From Platerodrilus igneus (lineage: Eukaryota; Arthropoda; Insecta; Coleoptera; Lycidae), in NCBI GenBank assembly GCA_036346225.1, contig JARFIW010000968.1, forward strand, positions 1,674,001 to 1,738,000: a DNA stretch of 64,000 bases, in the 5' to 3' direction. Positions 57,442 through 64,000 of the stretch are shown here, piece after piece. The position numbers and the translations under genes were made by a program. Numbering within the stretch: the first letter of the stretch is position 1; each line of letters begins with the position of its first letter. The notes under the pieces are model-generated. The model was not told the DNA's origin. It did not search any database and worked only from the letters and a program-made list of their open reading frames with translations.

Positions 57442-60400
57442 ATGTATTATTTTATTTCCGTGGTATAGTTGTACGTAACTTATATTTTAATTTTGGTTCA
57501 ATATTTAATTAATTTGGTTTATGTATAGGTATGTTTATCGTGAGGTTTGTAATAATTTATAATTTCATCTGGTGTAAATGTTTATGGTTAAATGTTTATT
57601 CGATATTAAATTACTCATAAGTATTAATAAAATATCGTAGTTGATGTTCGTACTTATGTATAAAGAAATTCGAAAAATTGCTTGAAAAAATTAAAAGGTA
57701 TGGGGGGCAGAAATCAGTCATTTGCACTCGAGCGACAAAAATGTCGGTTGTGGCCCTGGTTGATGGCTACCTATACCTGTTTGGTCAATCAGACCCCTGT
57801 GCACATTTGGAAAACCTTTATCATGTTTTATGATAGTTCCTGTGGCACAATAAATGCCTAATCTGGATTTGAATTTTCTTTCTTAGTCGGTAATTTGAAA
57901 AGATTATTTTGGTAAGAACATCGCTTAATTATTTTACTTTTAGGGTCTACCTATTAAGTGTAATATTATAAAATACTCAATGTTTGCAATTTATAACTAC
58001 GTTGGAACTCGCATTTGCATAATATAAACAAAGGCAGTAACATCATAAAAAAATCAAATACATAAATAGAGTTACATAACTTACTTTCATGAAAAGTGAA
58101 AGTAAAAATTTTTAATTACGGATTTAGGAATTTGAGTTTCTGTGGTCTGGCTGCAGATTCGTACCCGTTTCATATCAACTGCAGCACTTTTATTAATATT
58201 TGCTCATTCAATAATATTCTTCAATTCGTCACACGTTTGAGTATTGTTTTCAAAAATTATTTTTATATACTTTCCTAAGGTATGAGATTTGGGGATCCTG
58301 AATAAGAGAACGCTTTTATTGTAAAACGATAGCGACAAAATTTCCACGGCATATCTAGAACTTCATTCGCTATATGACATGTTTGATTATGTGCTGAAAA
58401 TAACGTTTTCGTTGGTTTATATCCAACATTGCAATAAACTGTTGCATTTAGTTGCGATTTGCCCTGGCATTCACAGGTTTATCAATTAATAAATACCTTA
58501 TTAAACAATGTCGGAAATTGTACATCAAAAATTAATTTTAGGGCATGTAACGGTCGTTCACGTAAGGCGTGTATTTTCTGTATCGATAACTTATTATTAA
58601 AACATATCAACTTAAAGAATAGTTGCGTAAACAGGGTAAAAAATAGAAAACTATGAACTTCGCATCTGTACATTATCGTTAAGAGCTCATCACAGCAGGT
58701 TACCTACCATCTGCTGTATAAGCGCGGCTTAGGGTGAGGTAGCATAGGGCGGGACGAATTGTCGAGATGTTGATATTCATTAGAAAAGGATATGATGTTT
58801 AATACTCCGCCTACTTGGTTTATGAAGTGCCAGGGAGCACATATAGATGGCAGTATTGTGGAACTTATTACTCCAGTTATAAACCTCACAGATATTTTAA
58901 TTATACATATTATCTAACATTTATAACCAGTGAAAACCTTTGAAATTCCGATATCTAATGTAAAAAAAATTATTAGGGAACAAGAAATTAGAAGATTTTC
59001 ATTCCTACGTTTGCATTGCACAGTCATTTTCAATTTCTAATATGCAATTGACAAAGCTATTATATTAATTAATTGGCCAATAAATGGAAAAAACAGAATA
59101 ATAGTTTAAACGCATCTCTGTGAAAAGCTACAAATATTGGTTTGGTTTCTTTTCTTATCACATCTGCGTCTCCAAGTTTGAGGGTACACATCTTAGAATT
59201 TTTATTACAATATTTCTTTTTACTACACAAGCCTAAATATGAGCGAAGTATTACTGGTGGCTTTTTAAATTTATCCCAAAACAATTGAACTTGAGCATAA
59301 AAATTAAACAATTCTGTTTATTTTTTTTTACAAGTCTTACACTACTCAAACTGGGGAAATACCAATTACCTGCTTCACTAAATAGGAAATCCAATAAAAA
59401 TTTATATAAATCCAAGGTTTATGAAGAACAACTCATTTCTATAATTGCGAGATGCTAAATAATATCCATGATGAAAGTTATAAATAGATTTGCGAGCAAT
59501 TACGACTATAGTCGAAAACTCTCATAAGGTTAGTTTGATCTCAATTGATGTTTGTTGTGTTAGTTTTATATAGCATGTATTCAAACCATTTCTGTTTTAC
59601 AATAGTGTGTGCCATGGAATTTTTCCACGGCAGCACATTGTAGGTGCATTTTTCTAAAAAATACTAATATTTGATTTATTTGATAAATAAACTGAATTGT
59701 AGTGTGCAATTTTGATGAAAATTCATAAAAATTATTCATACATTTAGGAAAGTTACTGGTTTTGTTTAAATCGCTCTATTATCAGCAAAAAAAAAATTTT
59801 TTTAGTTAAAAAAAACTTAAATGACTTTCCCACATAGACAATTATTTTATAAGTAACTTTTATTAAAACCGTTTTTAATTCGGGTGCCTAATAGGAAAAA
59901 TTTGGATCTTTAGAAATTTCAAGATGGCCGCTACTGTGATGAGCTTTTAAACATTGGAATTTTTGAAGGCAGGTAATTTCTTATTTTAAAGTAAAATATA
60001 TATAATGTTACTTTTACAATTTGAAAGCACATGATGTGAGTTACTTAAAAACTGAAATTTCTGTACCGATAAATACAGTTCTAACAAATATGCTTCTAGC
60101 GGCGGATGTTAAAGATCAGTTGTAAAGCTTGTTTTCCTCCAGGTCACAAGTTTTCTTCTAATACTAATTTCTAGAGTTAAGTTAGCAGGATATTGGGATC
60201 GCTTAACTTAGATTAGGATAGGGGTTGGAAGGGGCTGAGGGGTGCCTTCTTTTGTCAATTTTATTGAGTTAAATCTAAAGAAAAATGCAGGGGTGTTCTC
60301 CTGTTATGTTTCAGATATTAAACAGTATGCGGGTTTTTGTTGCTGATAATTTTAAAAGACGGGATAATTAAAAACGGCCTTAAGAAATTTGATGAAGAAA

Positions 60401-60709
60401 TTGAAGCACAATATGTTTATCATATAGGCGTAGTGCTCCGATTTAAGAAATTCTAAGTGATTCGAATAGCTGAGAAAAAACAATATTACTTGATATCTTA
60501 CGCCACTAGAGCGTAGAAAAGCAACAATTTTTATTAATAAATGTATTAAATTATGTAATTTTTATTCTAAAGTGGTAGCCTTATTGACAGAAAACGATAC
60601 ACTTAATTAAATCGATGAGGGAAAAAGGTGTGGGTAATTAAAAAAACTGAAGTTTGTTCAGTCTTTAAGCATCTGGCGTACGATGCAGATATCTATTATG
60701 AGACTTAGT
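57442..60709. other. Unassigned AT-rich sequence between hAT copies
   Basis: No recognisable gene in 3.3 kb. Short frames (58096-58278, 58459-58656, 59069-59311) have no domain. A small palindrome TATCATGTTTTATGATA lies near 57818. AAGATGGCCGC near 59921 recalls common repeat sequence but could not be assigned. Confidence 0.45.
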
Positions 60710-61778
60710 GGTGTGCGTTGGGTAATATTTTATAATGGACATATGCTCTTTATAAAAGGTTGAAGATGCTATTTTTGTTGCAATGGGTTACAGGCACCTA
60801 CCTATCACTAATGATTTCATAGAGTTGACCGCGTTGACGTTTTGAACATTGTAAATCGTTTAATAGGTATTCCTTAAAGTATAAAATTTGAAGAACCCTT
60901 ATACTGGTTGATTTTCTGCTGTTTGTCATATTTAAATATTTCTGAAAGAGATGTTTGGCGTTTATCTTTGTGTTACCACACTAAACAAAAAGAAAGTAGA
61001 GCTGGAGCTGGAACAGAATAAACATTAAACAATGACTTTTATCATCTACTTTTGAAGATCGGTTGCAAAGTTGTATAGCTTGAAAAATTTCTTTAAAATC
61101 CCAAAATTTCTATATCTTATCCTTAGGACAAGATAATACTATCTACAAGTTTTTCACAACATTGTTGAATTTAAACAACCGAATAGATAAAAGGGATTGT
61201 TAAAACCTTTCTTAATCTCAGGTTTGCCATTTTAAATACTTCTGCGTTTCCTGTCTTTTACTACCATTTCCTTAATAAAGTTATTTTAGTTGTGACTGAA
61301 TAGGCTTTTATAACTGTAAGTATCTCTGTAGCACATTTTGAAGTCACGAACTGTGTAACATTTGTCCAGTTTCCAACAGATTCTACATTTTCAATGCAGT
61401 AAAATTTTGAGACTATTATAGGTATATCTACTATTTCTTTAATTTTATAATACTAACAACGTAATCAGGTTTCAAAAAAGATATGTAAAATTAAAAATTT
61501 TACTCTACAATCGTTAAATAAAAAAGGCTTTTTCGCTTGATATTGACAGCAAAAAGTTGACTTTGTGCAGGACATTTTATGCTCGGCAATCGATAAAACC
61601 TAGAAAATTTGCATCATCTGTGGCAACCTGCAAATATAAGCTTTCTTTCAAATTTGATAATTGTAAAATTTTTAACTTTTTAAATTGACTCACTGTTCAT
61701 TGCATTAATACAATCAATAATTTAAAAAAATTCTATTTTATATAGCGATCGTAGAAAAAATGTTTTATACATTTCCAA

Positions 61779-61872
61779 CAAAAAGTGACATTATTGCTCT
61801 AAATCGATTAACACACTCCACTCCGCGTTGCGTGGCAACTATCATTTTTGAGCACTAATGTATCACTTTTTG
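61779..61872. repeat. 94-bp inverted-repeat segment in hAT copy 2
   Basis: Same length and near-identical sequence to 55083-55176 despite divergence elsewhere between the copies. Confidence 0.75.
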
Positions 61873-61951
61873 CTCTTATATATTATTTACACCAAACTAA
61901 TTTTTCAATAGATGCCAAATAAAGAAAAAACACTATCGGGTTCAAAGTATC

Positions 61952-62510
61952 GTAAAATTAAACAACGCAAAATGATATAATCACAGAAATATACTTCTAA
62001 GAATTTTGGATATCTCAAGAGAGAAACGCCTGAGGGGCTTCTTTCCGAAAAACAAGCATATACTTTTAAAACACCTACTCTTGAAGTTGTTGCTGAAATA
62101 AGTAAAGTAGCTGTCCCGCATTATCTAAAACACTCTTATCTCATTCAACGAAATTGTCGACACTATACTTTAACGTCTCTAGCGATGAAATGAAATATGA
62201 AGTTGAAACGGTTCCTGGTATTTTACGTTTTCCAGCATTCAACAAAGCCGATTTTTTTGATACCAAAAATCCCGCCTTGTGACCTCCAAACTTTAGTGAA
62301 ACGGAAGAAATATGGCTTTGGTAGAAATCGGGCCAACGTAAATTCTTAAGTTTAATTTTTCAACAAATGCAGAAGGAAGAAGTTTTTAAACAAAATATTA
62401 GGAAAAGAAATTGAATAATGGTGTACGGGTTCACAGAACGTGGTTATTATACTTTCCGTGCAAAATTTTTGGAAATAGCTTAACACCACTAGGGATCAGT
62501 GATGGTTTTA
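61952..62510 (+). repeat. hAT internal tandem duplication, unit 1 (559 bp)
   Basis: Begins GTAAAATTAAACAACGC and ends GTGATGGTTTTA. Unit 2 starts directly with GTAAAATTAAGCAGCAC. Divergence between units is about 15%, so it is older than the 760-bp tandem at the left of the window. Confidence 0.8.
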
Positions 62511-63104
62511 GTAAAATTAAGCAGCACGAAATGATAGAAACAGAAATATGCTTCTAAGATTTCTAGATATCTCAAGCAAGAAACCCCTCATGTAGACATG
62601 GAGGGGCTTTTAACCGAAAGCAAGCATTTACTTCTGAAACTCCGACTTTTGAAGTTGCTGCCAAAGTAAGTAAGGTAGCCCTACCTGCATATTCTAAAAC
62701 GATTTCATTTCATTCAAAGAAATTGTCGACACTAGACTCTAGCGTCTCTAGCAATGATATGAAAAGTGAAGTTGAAACGGTACCTGGTATTTTACGTTTT
62801 CCAGAATTCAAAAAAGCCAATTTTTTTAATATTGAATATCCCGCCATGTAGCCTCCAAACTTTTGTGAAAGACGAGAGACGGCTTTTATAGAAATCAGGC
62901 CGACCCAAATAAGTTTAATTTTCCAACAAATTCCGAAGGAAGAAGTTTTTAAAAAAAAATATTACGGAAGGAAATTGAATAATGGTGAGCGGGTTCACAG
63001 AACGTGGTTATTATATTCTAAGACAAAAGATAGTACTTTCTGTTTTCTGTGTAAAATTTTTGGGAATAACTTAACACCATTAGGAAGCAGTGATGGTTTT
63101 GGTA
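62511..63104 (+). repeat. hAT internal tandem duplication, unit 2
   Basis: About 594 bp, with an insertion (CATGTAGACATGGAGGGG) and retention of the CFLC-encoding block relative to unit 1. It resembles copy 1 at 55250-55850 over the same span. Confidence 0.8.
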
Positions 63105-64000
63105 ACTGATCACACCTAACGCAGTATTTGAACCGACATGAAAATCAAACATGCACATTGACTGTTTAAAAAAATTAACTAAATATCAAAAATCAAGAAA
63201 AAGCACGTTGGCGGACTGTTCTTTAACGGATAATTTTTTCTAATACAGTATTTAGCCAGACAAAGTTTACCGCTAAGAGGAGAAAATTATAAACTTTTTT
63301 GTAGCAACAACGGCAATTTTCTACAACTTATTGAAACAATTCGTAAATTTGATTGTATTATGAGTGATCATATGTAAAGAAAGAAGCATGCCACATTATT
63401 TAGGTGACAAAAATCAAAATGAAATTATTCATATTTTAAGTGAAAAAATCAAACAAAAAATTATTAGTATAACTTGATCAGCGCAAAATATTATTTCATA
63501 ATATGAGACTGTACTCCAGTTACGTATTTATTGTACGATTTGTTCAATATAATAACAAAGGTAAAAACTTGAAAATCAAGAATACTTTTTAGAGTTTTTG
63601 CATATTTCAAACCGATTTGGTGTATGTTTAGAGAAAGTTTTGACCGATTTTCTTAAAAATGAGCTGTTATCATATCCTTGTCTCCTCATATTATAGATGT
63701 CAATCTGTAACATGAGAATTTGCTTTTAGAAATAGTTAGTAGTAGAGATGTCGACACTTCAGCAGTAACACAGTTAATTGCATTAAAAATAAAATCCTTT
63801 AAATGTATATGTTCTACAGTAGTTTGGTACAATATTTTATTTAATGTCAATATGGCAAGTAAAACACTACAAAAATTTAGGATAATTATTGTAAAATACA
63901 TAGAAACTTTGGATAATCTTTTAAAATATTTGCAGAAATGTAGATCAGATCACGAATTCAATAGTCTTTTAGTAGATGCTAAAGAAATTGCGGAAGGTTT

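Larger units (their letters stand above)
60710..64000 (+). mobile_element. hAT-type transposon remnant, copy 2 (cut by window end)
   Basis: Second direct copy, same orientation, with the same 5' region and 94-bp palindrome. It contains an internal tandem duplication of the transposase N-terminal part. It continues past the window. Confidence 0.75.
61912..64000 (+). pseudogene. hAT-type transposase, copy 2, with duplicated zinc-finger region
   Basis: ATG 61912 starts MPNKEKTLSGSKYRKIKQRK with a stop soon after, at MI. The stretch 61952-62510 (to the zinc-finger end) is followed by a diverged second version, 62511 to about 63104, that again runs from YRKIKQ-like sequence through RVHRTWLLYS and FCFLCKIFG. 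The first unit has lost the block containing CFLC. After the second unit the order is as in copy 1 (DUF4371, catalytic core) up to the window edge. Many stops; not functional. Confidence 0.8.

Noticed and set aside
1..64000. CRISPR arrays, bacterial operons, riboswitches
   Set aside because: No spaced direct repeats of the right form, no ribosome-binding-site pattern; the content is eukaryotic transposable elements.

Overview
This window looks like arthropod (probably insect) nuclear DNA. It is very A/T-rich, has no bacterial gene packing, and nearly all recognisable coding sequence is decayed transposable-element protein. The element types (Polinton/Maverick, BEL/Pao, Ty3/gypsy with an errantivirus-type envelope gene, Penelope-like and hAT) are typical of insects, but the window alone does not fix the order. 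I found no tRNA or rRNA gene I would trust, no CRISPR array, and no ordinary host gene apart from one possible spliced gene at about 10-15 kb.

Layout. 0-10 kb: AT-rich sequence with a possible integrase-tail relic, a 39-bp minisatellite, a near-identical 760-bp tandem duplication that carries a tRNA-like head, two diverged 1.8-2.2 kb copies of a repeat family (A, B) with a primer-binding-site-like motif, and a 196-bp tandem duplication. 10-15 kb: a lysine/arginine-rich coiled-coil gene, probably with an upstream intron, split by a 3,838-bp DNA transposon with imperfect 17-bp terminal inverted repeats and an exact 8-bp target duplication (GATTGATC). That transposon itself contains a TA-flanked inverted-repeat element and a Penelope-like element (reverse transcriptase plus GIY-YIG). 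17.1-17.3 kb: a TA-flanked MITE. 17.65-28 kb: a degraded Polinton with a terminal cluster of inverted motif copies. Its genes are an uncharacterised protein (+), integrase-chromodomain (-), two hypotheticals (-), packaging ATPase (-), phospholipase-like minor capsid protein (+), adenovirus-type protease (+), penton-like protein (+), a small intact ORF (+), double-jelly-roll major capsid protein (+) and protein-primed DNA polymerase (-).

28-42 kb: a composite with inverted ~1.9-kb arms (about 28.5-30.5 kb and 42.1-40.1 kb) around broken gypsy/errantivirus pieces on the minus strand: gag-pol at 40.2-36.1 kb, and a separate LTR / integrase tail / env / LTR unit at 34.1-31.3 kb. 43.98-53.6 kb: a second, more decayed Polinton fragment (+), split by a full-length BEL/Pao element on the minus strand. 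The BEL element has 435-bp LTRs with TG...CA ends, three mismatches between them, and a perfect ACAAT target duplication. 54-64 kb: two direct copies, about 6.69 kb apart, of a hAT-type transposase pseudogene (TTF zinc finger, DUF4371, C-terminal dimerisation domain). The second copy runs off the window edge.

How the genes work together: within the Polinton the gene set is a coherent virus-like module (replicate, integrate, package, build capsid), but every large gene except the ATPase carries several breaks. The ATPase is spoiled by one nonsense codon. Nested insertions give a relative order: Polinton-2 is older than BEL, and the coiled-coil gene is older than the 8-bp-duplicating transposon. 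Frameshifts are common even in the young BEL copy, so some may be sequence errors rather than decay.
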